This document shows, piece after piece, positions 53,872 to 64,000 of a stretch of 64,000 bases of DNA. The DNA comes from Multifurca ochricompacta (Eukaryota > Basidiomycota > Agaricomycetes > Russulales > Russulaceae): contig WTXG01000092.1 in assembly GCA_022496185.1 (NCBI GenBank), forward strand, positions 78,052 to 142,051. Reading direction: 5' to 3'. The notes beneath the pieces were generated by a model, which searched no databases, was not told the origin of the DNA, and saw nothing but the letters and a program-made list of their open reading frames with translations. Position 1 is the stretch's first letter. Each line of letters begins with the position of its first letter. The position numbers were made by a program, and so were the translations under genes.

Positions 53872-54948
53872 AGCGAGAGACACAGAAACATATTGGAATT
53901 GGGAGGGAAATCCACGTACGCGTGGAGAGAAGTCATGACATGATTGATTTGGTTTTTTTGTTGTTTACTATCTACTACTACTACTACTACTGCTACTATC
54001 CTGCCTTTTTCTTTTCTTTTTTCGCTGCTCATCATCTCATACATATTTTTTGTTTTTTTGTTTGGTTTTTTTTCCCCTTTTTTTGTTTTTTTTTTCCTCA
54101 TCGTGCACATGCTTTGCTGGGGTCGTTATTCCCTCGTTATATGTTTTTTTTTTTTTCCACTTTAAGGAGTATATAATATATTCTTGGGATCTCCTTTTTT
54201 TTTTTTTATTGTATTAGTTGGGCCATGATTCGGGCTCGGATGCGAGAGGGCGGGAAGAGGAGGGAAGAGGGTTGGATTTGGGAATCGTGACACGAATACA
54301 TATGATATGTGTGTGTCCCCCCTCCGACCGAGGAAGGAGAGGGAAGATGGTTCAACTTTTCCCTTTTCTCCTCAGTTCAGTTAGTTCAATTTATTTTTAT
54401 TTTATTCAATTTTTCGCCGGTTTTTTTAAATCGTCACACGGGTAGCGAAATAAGGCAACGGAGCAAAGGCAAAATTAAAATTAAAATTAAAACCTCATTT
54501 CCGCGAGAATGTCGTCGTTTTTTTTATTCGTATTCTCTCCTGCCGCTCTCTCTCCCTCTCCCCCTTCCCCCCCTCCCAACCCCGTTCTCTATATCGCTAT
54601 CGCTATCTATATCGCTATCTATATCTATATATATACCACCACCATCAAAAACCGTCATCCGTTCCCGACTGTCACTCCTACCTACCTCGCCCCGGTTCCA
54701 AGGAACGAATGATGATCGATTCATTCAATTCGATCGATTGGCGGATTTACTAAATAGCCTAGCTTGCTTTTTTTCTTCGGCTATCTGGCGAAAGAGAAAT
54801 TCATGAATGAATGTGATGCTTGGCCAAAGCAAACCAAGTCACGTCGTCCGTCGTTCGTCGTCTGTCGTCAGATAATCAATGTGGGGGGAGGGGGAGGGGG
54901 GGGCACGTGTTTTATTTATTTATTTATTTGTTTGGTGCGCCAAGTACA

Positions 54949-54979
<31 letters not shown>

Positions 54980-55290
54980 TTTCCGAATTTCTTGCATATA
55001 CACACTGGTTTTCAACTTCCCGGATCATTTGACCCGACTGAATCTCTCTCTCCATAAAACACCCATCATTTCGAATGCACCCACAAATTACAGGACATTG
55101 ATGAAGGGAAAATTGCGTATATGCCCATCATCTCGACCCCCTTCGTATTCGTATCAAGCCAGAAAATTCTTCACTTTTTTGAGTCATTCACTTCCCACAC
55201 TAGTGACTGACTGGCCCGTGACTGGAAAAGCGCTCAGGCTCACGAAAGCCGTGCTTGTCTATCTATGCTATGGCTCCAACTTGAATTCGG
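53872..55290. other. Low-complexity intergenic DNA with microsatellites
   Basis: T-rich tracts follow the gene (53945-54200). There are CTA repeats (53971-53990), TATCGC/TATCTA repeats (54590-54640), TTTA repeats (54910-54930) and an A10(TA)n run (54951-54980). A T-rich stretch just after the stop may include its poly(A) region. No gene seen. Confidence 0.7.
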
Positions 55291-55479
55291 GGGGGGTTTT
55301 TTTTAAATCGAGTTTATAAGGCGCGTCAAGGCCTGGCGTGCACGTCTATCTAAATATAGATGTACTACAACTATACTAGATAACAGATAGGAGGGAAGAG
55401 AGTCAGGAGGAAAAAACCCCCGCAGCGCAGGGAGGAAATACAGGTGTACCGGGAAGAAGAGGAGCCCCTTAGAGACTCC

Positions 55480-56218
55480 AGTTGAGGGGAGGGAGGGCCG
55501 CATCAGAGGTCAGGGAGCTGGAAGGTTTGGGCTTCCAGCGACGAATCTGGCACATGGTCCATAAAGCATACAGGGTTTGTTGACTCAGAAGGTTCTTAAT
55601 GACAGCACCATCTCGGTCCTCGAAGGCAACCACCACTGACGAGTGCGCACCAGGGGTGTAGGAGCAGGGGGCGTGACCGGGGCAGAGAGTCCGGGAGGAG
55701 GCCTTTGAGGGGGAAGGTGTCAGCTTGGGGCCAGCAGTTAGCTTGTCCATCCTGGTGGACAACACTTTTATGGCCCCTTGGAGAGCTTGTCAAGGCTCGC
55801 CAGAACCGCAGAAGGCTCCTGTATGGCAGCCTGAGGGAGAGGAGGAGGGGCAAGAGGGGCTGAGAGCTTCTTCGTCACGTTGCCGAGCGACATGCTGAAG
55901 AATCAGTGAGCAAAGGAAGTGCCCCCAGGATGAGGGGGAATGGAGGAGATCCTAGACTGCATCACGGATACTGCGGCAGAGCAGGACGTCATCAGAGGGG
56001 TTGGCAGCCTCCGGAGCAACCATCTGGTCATAGAAACCCATAATGGCATCAGTGTAGGACGCGGAAAGGAGGTCAGAGTGAGGAGGATCCTCCACAGCCA
56101 AAGATGCAAAGGCATTGCGAGATGAGGGGGGTTGAGGGATAAGAGGGCATGGCGGTCGCTTTATTTCAGGCTGTGAGACAAGTTGTTGCTGAAGCTTTGG
56201 CGCAAATATTAGGAGCAC
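55480..56218 (-). pseudogene. Degraded coding relic, possibly retroelement ORF1/gag
   Basis: Protein-like readings in neighbouring minus-strand frames: NAFASLAVEDPPHSDLLSAS, MGFYDQMVAPEAANPSDDVL (about 56130-55955), then MSLGNVTKKLSAPLAPPPLP with LDKLSKG (55893-55780), and after a shift RMDKLTAGPKLTP and SSVVVAFEDRDGAVIKNLLS (about 55755-55580). At least two frameshifts and a stop break it. The Pro-rich, then charged composition recalls gag-like ORF1 proteins of LINEs, but there is no zinc knuckle and no RT nearby. Identity is a guess. Confidence 0.4.
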
Positions 56219-56638
56219 AGGTATAGGATTGGATGGCCAGACGCCATTCCAGATAGCATCGACATCGAGAGCTTGAGCTCTGAGCCTGAAACCATCTGCC
56301 TCGGCCCACTCCGGCTCGCTTTACCTTCTCACGCCCACTTTCTTTTGACTGTCACCACACTTTAGATCAAGTCCACCCACCAGTCAGCACCTATCCTCGT
56401 TTCAATTGGGGGGCGCAATGCTATCTGTTACAACCGAATCTTATCGTGTGTGCGTGGCATGAGCGTCTATCGCCCATATCAGGTCAGATCCAAGTCACCT
56501 GTTACACCTTCATAAGGCCATCTATCTGTCTGTACGTACATGAGGCACAGCATAACCACTCAAATCGTTCCCTTCTACCTCTCAACCACGAAATTACCCT
56601 CACACGCCCTCACGAAGTGGTTCCTTGTGACTGGTACC

Positions 56639-59600
56639 ATGTCACAGAGCTCACCAATGACCACTACACCCACTGCTCATTTTCAATCTATTTTCGATCA
56701 TGCATTGAAATCGTACAAGAATCAGACAAAGAGTGATCTTATCACACATCCGCTAGCTGCCAAATTGCAAACATGCGACTCTACTACCGCCGTCATGGCC
56801 GTGCTTCAGACCCAGGTCCAAGAGTTCAATCAATCCCGAGACAGTGACGAAAAGTGGAACAAATGGCTCAGCCCAACCATAAATGTACTCTATGCATTTT
56901 CTGCGACCCTCGGAGAGAGTGTTGGCCTAGTAAGTCTCAAGACGATATATACCTTCTAACCTTCGTGCTCAACTGTCTGCCCCGCAGGTATTCTCGCCCG
57001 CAAAAGTGATATTTTCTGGGATCGGCGTCCTCCTCTTGGTGAGCATCTCATGCCCTTTATATTATTCTGCATTCTGAAATCTGCTAGGCGGCAAAAGATG
57101 TGAACGGCAGCCAAGAAGCTCTCAGTAACCTGTTCGAGCGTGTAGAGAACTTTTTCAAACGCCTGGAGACTTATACGGAAGTACCTCCGACTGCAGCGAT
57201 GACAGATATAATCGTGAAGATCATGGTCGAAGTGCTTGGTATCCTTGCTCTGGCAACTAAAGAGATCAAGCAAGGATTAGCAAGTGAGTTTGTTTTCAGT
57301 GAGATATGACCTTTGACAGATTTTTGTTCAGAAAAATATTTGAAGAAATTGGCGGGAAGGACGGATATTGAAGATGCGCTTGGAAGGCTGGACAAATTGA
57401 CACACGACGAGGCTTGATGGCGACGGCGCAAGTACTGAAGATTTCGCACAACATTGAAAGCCAGGTGACGAGGGTTGATGGCAAGGTGACGGCAGTCGAT
57501 AGCAAGGTAAAGTTGATTATAGAAGGTAAGCAGAACATCTAAGCATATGGCAGATATTTTTTAACGGTGTGTGTGAATAGACGGCAAGGATGCAAAAACG
57601 ACTGCAAATGAAGCCAGAATAGTTATGCAACAGACTGCCAACGCCGTTGATCAAGTAAAGCGTTCGTATTTCCATTTGTCTCTCCGCTTTTTGTTGAAGG
57701 CGCTCAAGCTCATGCTCAGGAAGCCAAATGCGACAAGATCTTCGAAGATGGCTCTCTCCACCTGACCCATCTATTAATCACAACATCGCCCGCGGTACTC
57801 ATCATAGTGGAACAGCGTCTTGGTTCTTCGAAGGCAGTACATTCAACGAGTGGAAGTCATCTGAATCACTTTTATGGGTCCACGGAAAACGTACGTTCCC
57901 TTGAACGTTTCAGACTCGACTAGCCTTGATGGCCATCACATCTTTCTAGCGGGCTCGGGAAAGAGCATCCTCTGGTTCGTCAATCCGTGATTATCTTTTG
58001 TTTGAAGGAGCTTATTGTCGCCGATCAGTTCCACCATCGTCCAGGATATTGAAGTTATGTGCGAGGCAGGATTGGCAAATATGGCATATTTCTATTTCGA
58101 CTTTAGAGACACCGCCAAGCAAAGCCGCCACAATCTTCTCCTCTCCCTTCTAATTCAACTTTCTGCTCGTTCCGATCCTCGTTGCGACATTCTCTTCAGC
58201 ACCTTTTCCACACACGATAGTGGTGCGCGACAGCCCAGCGATGACATTTTGTTCCAGTGTCTGAAAGGGATGGTGTCACTGCCAAATGAAAACCCAGTCT
58301 ACATTGTTGTGGATGCGCTTGATGAATGTCCGAACACTTCTGGAATGCCAACGCCAAGAGAACAGGTCCTTGACCTCCTGAATGAACTCATTGGCCTTTC
58401 CCTCCCAAATCTTCACATATGTGTCACTAGTCGCCCAGAGACCGACATTAGATCTGCTCTTGAACCTCTGACATCTCTCCGTGTCTCACTTCACGATCAA
58501 ATTGGACAAAAGAAGGATATTATCAACTATGTTAGCTCTGTTGTCCGCTCAGACACAAAAATGCGAAGATGGCGAGAGGAAGATAAAAAACTCGTTGTCG
58601 AGACCCTAGCTGAGAGAGCCGACGGAATGTAAGTCAATAATTTACGCTCGTTATGCTTACTTAGAGATTGAAACAGGTTTCGATGGGTGTTCTGTCAGTT
58701 GGAAATTCTGCGACACTGTCTTCCACCAAGTGTTCGGCGTATACTCGAGGAATTACCAGAAACGCTAGATGAAACATATGAAAGAATATTGAATGATATC
58801 AACAAATCGAACAAGGATCACGCTCATCGTCTCTTACAATGTCTCACTGTCGCCTCCCGGCCGCTACATGTGAGCGAACTTGCGGAGGTCCTTGCAATTG
58901 ACTTTGGCGATGGGAATGGAGGAATTCCAAAGTTAAATCCGGATTGGCGATGGGAGGATCAAGAACAAGCAGTACTTTCCACGTGCTCCAGTTTGATAAC
59001 CGTTGAAGATGGCTCACAAGTGGTGCACTTTTCGCACTTTTCGGTCAAGGAATTCTTGACGTCGAGTCGGCTCGCGAGGTCGAGTAGAGACGCCTCGCGG
59101 TATCATATTCTCCTTGAGCCAGCTCACACCATCCTCGCGCAAGCTTGTTTAGGTGTTCTACTGCGATTGAACGATCGGGTTGAAACGGACGACATGGGGA
59201 GTAGCATTTCGTTGGCAGTATATGCTGCTCGACACTGGATTGATCATGCCCGGTTTGGGAATGTGTTGTCACGAATCAGTGAAGGGATTGACGATCTTTT
59301 TGACATGGATAAGCCACATCTTTCTGCATGGCTCCGGTTGCACAACATAGACCAAACCTGGACCCATTTCTTCCCTCCGGTGGACCTGTCCGAACCTGGA
59401 ATAGTTCCCTTATACTTTTCGGCACTGTATGGATTCCGTGACTTGTCAGAGCGCCTCATACTCAAGCACCTGGAGCACGTGAATGCTAGGTGTGGCCATC
59501 ACAGGACTCCGTTGGTAGCAGCCATCCAATGGCAACACATCGAAATTGCAGAATTACTGTATCAATACGGTGCTGACATTGATATTCGAGGCGTCGAAAA

Positions 59601-60075
59601 CTTCACTCTTCTACATGCAGCATCGTTAGATGGGCGTTTAGACACTGTCCGGTGGCTACTCGACCATGGAATGGATGTGAACACCCTTGATGACAAGGAC
59701 TACACACCACTGCATGTGGCGGTAAACAGTGGAGAGCTCGTCATTGTTCAGATGTTACTGGAGTGCAATGCACATATCGATGCCCGAAATGACGATGGCT
59801 TGACCCCATTGCATGGGGCATCAAATAATAATTACCCGAACATGGTACGGCTTTTATTGGAGCGCGGCGCAGACGTGAATGCCCAGGATAGGAAACTTGA
59901 AACCCCGTTACATCTCGCAGCAAGCTTTGGGGCGCTCGAGGTTGTACGCGTGCTGCTCGAGCACGGTGCGAAAGCAGACCTGAAAGACAGCGAAGATGAG
60001 ACCCCAATCCAGGTGGCGTTGGCAGTTGGACACCGCGAGACCGCGGACTTACTATCACACCATGGCGTCAATTGA
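56639..60075 (+). pseudogene. NLR3: Goodbye-NACHT-ankyrin receptor
   Basis: Clear canonical Goodbye domain: exon 1 56639-56929 (AHFQSIFDHALKSYKNQTKS, LYAFSATLGESVGL), exon 2 about 56988-57038 (VFSPAKVIFSGIGVLLL), exon 3 57088-57283 (NLFERVENFFKRLETYTEVP). In the next exon one base seems missing near 57415 (DEA then MATAQVLKISHNIE one frame over). The following exons give QDLRRWLSPPDPSINHNIA, SWFFEGSTFNEWKSSESLLW and P-loop HGKPGSGKSILC across two introns (ending about 57950 and 58019). NACHT: MAYFYFDFRDTAKQS, Walker B VDALDE and the standard VTSRPETDI. Intron 58630-58677, then FRWVFCQLEILRHC and about seven regular ankyrin repeats (59400-60070) ending DLLSHHGVN. If the gap near 57415 is an error, the gene is whole. 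A STAND receptor of the same class as NLR2 but only distantly alike. Confidence 0.87.
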
Positions 60076-61600
60076 GTACATACTCAGGTCAAGCCAAAAA
60101 AAAGGCAGAAATGTCGAGTTAATGTAGATTGTCAACGTCGCTTCAATATTGTGATTCTTCTGGTATTATGTTCCCACATACTCTGATATGATGTTGTAGT
60201 CAGCACTGTGAGATTACGAGTGTCGTCCCAAGGGGAATACGTAGACTTAGAAAAACTAGAATAGAATCAGTCAAAACGCAGGAAATTCGAGTAACGCTAA
60301 GACACTGAGAACGACTTAAGAGAAACTTAAAGATCACACGAGAGGCTTTCTGGAGGGCCGAACGGGCAAACAGCCCGGAACGCGCACATTCCGAATACTA
60401 ACTTGTAAGATGCCTAGTAAATCGCTCGTGCCATGCATCAATCGCAATTGTACTGTATCAGAGTCTGTCAAAAACTAAAAGTCAGATTAATGCCATAATT
60501 TTTGTTATCATGAAAGAGAGCGCAAACAGGTCCAGCGAGAAGTGGTGACGGTGGTTGAAAGCGTGACAAGGTTAGATGGGCCGGAAGGTTTAGGCCCCAG
60601 GCCCAGAGCTCAAGCTATCTTTACAACACTAACACTGTAATCCGAATATTGAATATCAAGAAAAGGTATTGTGGCTGTGGCCTCATGGATCTGAAGCGTA
60701 CGAGTTAGAGTGATAAGGAGTTGACCCTGGACCGAATCTTTTCGATTGGTACAAAATTACCGTGTCCGGCACCTTGGCCCAGGACCGTGCAATTGCAAGA
60801 GCATGGAGTTACTATCATTGGATCTGAGGTTACTAATTTCAACGTGCCGCTCACGGACTGCTAACAAGGCTCAATCTCGACCTAATGGGTATTGAGGTGG
60901 GGGTTAATGGTGCCCTGGATGCCTTTGCTGCTGCGTAAGTATGGCAGAGGCGGGCACTACTTTAGTAGTTTATCCAAGTCAACAAGATCGGGAGGGGGGG
61001 GGGGGGGAAGGGTTTCCTGACATCTGTTTTTGGCTGGGGTCAACACGCCAGGGACGCTGCACTCAGGCTCCACAAGTCAGCTGGTACAAGACAATTTCGA
61101 TTCAATTCTTCGCTTTTAAGTATTTGCTGCCAGTGCGCGGGCCAGACACCCATGGTCTGAAAGAAGGATGCCGGTCCCGGTCAGCTTGAGAAAGCCTGGC
61201 CCCGGTCAATGTGGTCAACCAGAAGATGAACAATATAAGGGAGCGGAAAGCAAAAGCACACACCTCAAGAATAGAGGGGTGAACCCATTGGATAAATTAA
61301 ACTCTAGCAACGCTCATATTGAGCATGACATGCCGTGTTTTACTGCATTGTATAAGCCAGGCGTGTCGTTCGAGTGTCTTTAAAGCGAAAGGTCGCAAAT
61401 TCACAATTGTGAGAAAAAGAACGACTTGATTGTTGATTGTTAGAGACGTAACAGCTACGTCGATTGTAACTATCAGGGAGGAAAATCATGAATCAACATC
61501 ACGTGGTTCAACATCGCACCCGCATATCTAGATCGGACATGAAACGGCACCACGGTTTCGTCAGCCTCGACCGCTGTAGACACCATCGCCGAATGAGGTA
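60076..61600. other. Intergenic, no gene seen
   Basis: About 1.5 kb with short unsupported frames, and a G12 run at about 60995. Nothing recognisable. Confidence 0.5.
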
Positions 61601-62035
61601 TCAATTCCTGTATGTTGTCATCATCAGGCTGGCCAGTAGTGCTCGCATCGGACGGGGATTTCGAGTGGACGACGGCTGATTCGCGTCACGCACGGCGTTG
61701 CTGCGCAGCAGGTCGTACACTTTGCGGCGCACGTCGTCGGGTGGGGTGGCCAAACCGAGCTTGTAAGGCCTGTCTCGGGAATGACGTCCTGTCCCAAAAA
61801 AAAAACAAAACAAAAATAGGTAAGTAAGGGGGAGGTGGTGGACTGGGATATATACCGTTTCTGTATTGAGGAGGACGCTTGGGAATGAGTGAAGCAGGTC
61901 GTACCACGGTGAGACGAGAACCGCCCCGGCTGGAGCTGGAAGTCCGGAGTCACGGATCAAGTAACGCAATCGCCAGTCCTCCACTGGCCGAGTCACCTCC
62001 AATCACAACATATTGCTTGGGTGGACTGGACGGTG
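61601..62035 (-). pseudogene. Alpha/beta-hydrolase relic
   Basis: Minus-strand reading [17 protein letters not shown] (about 62017-61970) carries the GDSAGG-type nucleophile elbow of alpha/beta-hydrolase fold-3 esterases. One frame over it runs on as [20 protein letters not shown] and [16 protein letters not shown], as in that family. A likely intron (about 61850-61793, GTATAT...GGACAG) is followed by a weak remainder ([11 protein letters not shown]) to about 61601. The N-terminal half with the HGGG oxyanion motif is absent. A fragment with a frameshift, so probably a pseudogene next to NLR4. Family membership is inferred from the motif and its sequel. Confidence 0.65.
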
Positions 62036-62464
62036 ACCGGCTCCCTCGGGCGGTCTAATGAGGAACAAGTCTGAGAAAAAAGGAATAGTCTCAGTGTGAA
62101 ATACAAACTTAGGACGCATAAGATTGCTCTTTCTAGCCTTGACATTAATTCATCTTTAGTTTCAGACAGACTCTGATATTCCAAAAGGGTCTCTTGGTGT
62201 TCGTGCAGAAATAACTTCATTGCAACCAACCAAACATAAAGGCATGTCCCTTCCGGTACAACTCGATGCATAAACCTTCCTTCACTCGAGGGCAATGATA
62301 TCCATCGGAGAAAGAAAACAGATAACAAATACAGGCTCCACCTCCACAACTGAACGAAGTGTTTGCGTCGCATTGATGGCTCGAAAACATAGAACTTAAC
62401 AACTACCGTCTGCAACAGAAATCGTGTGTTGGAAAGAACCTACATCTCTAGAAAGATAGGACGC

Positions 62465-64000
62465 TTACGTCGTCAACTGCAAGTCATCGTGGAGAGTCAC
62501 CAGTTGCGGAGCTCCCTCTGCACCATGTTCCAACAATAGTTCTACTACTTCATCGTGTCCTTCTCTGGATGCCACCTGGAAAGCCGTCTCTCCCCGTTTA
62601 TTCTGCGCATTTATATCCGCACCATGCTCTAGTAGTCCCCGTATAATATCTTGATTTTTATTTCGTGACGCTAGGTGTAGGAGAGTCTGGCCGTCTCTAT
62701 TGCGAGCGTTGACATCTGCGCCATGCTCGAGTAGAAGTCTAATGATTTCTTGATCTCCTTTCTTCAGTGCTTGACCAAATGGAGTCTCGACGTTAGCATT
62801 CCAGGCATTTGCGTCTGCTCCATGATCCAGTAGTAGCCGTACGATGTCCTTGTATCCTTCTTCTGATGCCGACAACAATGGTGTCCTACCTGTGGAACTC
62901 CTTGCATTCACATCCGCGCCAGATTCGATGAGCATCCGTGAAATTTCCAAATATCCTGTGTTCGCTGCCTCATGCAACGGAGTCCACGCCGAACTACCCT
63001 GCCCGTTGACATCTGCGCCATACTTCAGCAGCACCTTCGCCACATTGACGGAACCCCGCATGGACGCAACATATAATGGGAGCGAATTAAAGTCTCCGTC
63101 ATTCCGCAAATTCACATCCTGTGATCGCATGGTGATTAGCCATTCCGAAACGCCCCCAAGATCGCTTTCAGCGGCATAGAATAAAGCTGTTCCTTTCGGC
63201 CGAGGGGCAGCCCCTTCCAGTGTCGCACTCTCGTTTCTTTCCATACTTTTGACCCAAATCCACAATGCAAAGTGTGGTCCATCCGGGTCGAACAGCCGTT
63301 TCATCACATTATCTGTACGTGATGAAACATTCCCAAATTTCGCATGGTCCACCCAATGCTTGGCAGCATAACCAGCAAGTGGAAAGTGGTTAATAGGGTG
63401 TTTGTTGATGTGATCGCCAAGCTGCAGTAAAACCGCGAGGCAGGCTTGTGTGACAATCAGATGCGCGGATTCAAGGGGAATGTAGTAGCGTGAGATACGT
63501 CCTTTTGCTAATCGCTCCGACGTCAAGAACTCTTTGACAGAGAAGTGAGAAAATTGCACAACCTGAGAACCATCCGCGTTGATGACGGCGAGTAAACTGG
63601 AGCAGGTAGAGAGCACAGCATCCCTGCATTTTCAGGCCGCCAATCTGCCTCGAATATCGGAATTTCTTCGTCGTTGAAATCAAACGCGAGGAACTCTGCG
63701 AGCTCTTCGACACGGAGTGGCCGAGAAGCAACTGTGACGCATTGCAACAGACGATGAGCATATGCCCAATTTTCGTCGTCAATATCTTGTAAAGTCCGTT
63801 CGTATGTCTCATCCAGCGTCCCAGGTAACTCTTCGAGTGCACGCCGAATACGTCCTGGAAGACACCGACGCAATTTGTCCAGTTGGCAATACACCCATCG
63901 GAACCTGAACCATCACGTGAATAGGTTGTGGAAAACATCACGTCAAACAATGCCTCACATTCCATCAGCTTCTTCACACAACTTATTGATCACCAGTTCT
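62465..64000 (-). pseudogene. NLR4: NACHT-ankyrin receptor, 3' part
   Basis: Runs off the right edge, where the end of the NACHT domain (ELVINKLCEEADGM) is still visible. Intron about 63959-63902 (GTGAGG...GGTTCAG) is at the same position as in NLR2 and NLR3. Then RWVYCQLDKLRRCLPGRIRR and SRPLRVEELAEFLAFDFND. Near 63622 one base is missing (WRPENA then MLSTCSSL in the next frame). The downstream part VVQFSHFSVKEFLT leads to eight or so regular ankyrin repeats (63150-62490; for example GHDEVVELLLEHGAE), stop at 62465. Same class as NLR3, to which it is closer than to NLR1/2. The missing base may be an error. Confidence 0.85.

Noticed and set aside
54590..54640. TATCGC/TATCTA array as a possible CRISPR-like or centromere repeat
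   Set aside because: Simple microsatellite without unique spacers; a eukaryotic context also excludes CRISPR.
61993..62415. 140-codon minus-strand frame upstream of the hydrolase relic
   Set aside because: It overlaps the hydrolase relic out of frame and shows no motif; not supported as a gene.

Overview
The window looks like a transposon-rich chromosome segment from a filamentous basidiomycete, most likely an agaricomycete. The evidence is many short introns (about 50-60 nt), Goodbye-NACHT-ankyrin receptor genes, chromodomain Ty3/gypsy and Ty1/copia elements, and CpG-biased decay that turns CGA codons into TGA. I cannot name the species.

Left part, 1 to about 36,900: one deeply nested block of transposable elements. 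The host layer is an old minus-strand gypsy element (G1), which itself sits in a hAT-like element (B3). Its 5' LTR is at 33860-36298 and its gag is cut into five pieces: 33838-33699, 15932-15462, 14345-14168, 13117-12845 and 6519-6205. Each cut carries a different insertion, and most have exact target-site duplications (TSDs). They are a copia element C3 (which holds gypsy G2), a hAT-like element B1 (which holds copia C2), a TRIM with tRNA-like sequences in its LTRs, a solo LTR (D), and a hAT MITE A1. A1 holds B2, which holds solo LTR E2, which holds gypsy G3, which holds copia C1. That line of nesting is seven deep. C1 is very young, since its LTRs differ only by two missing homopolymer bases.

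Middle, about 37,340-45,585: a large inverted duplication. Two divergently transcribed Goodbye-NACHT-ankyrin (NLR-like) genes face away from each other across a spacer of about 550 bp. The minus-strand copy has lost one base near its start.

45,735-53,871: conventional genes. These are a Ser/Pro-rich single-pass membrane protein (minus), a seven-exon ALKBH6-type dioxygenase (plus) with which it is divergent, and a conserved but uncharacterised protein (plus). After them come microsatellite-rich DNA and a degraded minus-strand coding relic.

Right end, 56,639-64,000: a third NLR-like gene (plus), an alpha/beta-hydrolase pseudogene (minus) and a fourth NLR-like gene (minus) that runs off the edge. 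The four receptor genes form a cluster of about 26 kb beside the transposon block.

Many frameshifts in the window are single missing bases in homopolymers. They pile up at 17.95-19.83 kb, so sequence error must be excluded before the genes are called pseudogenes.
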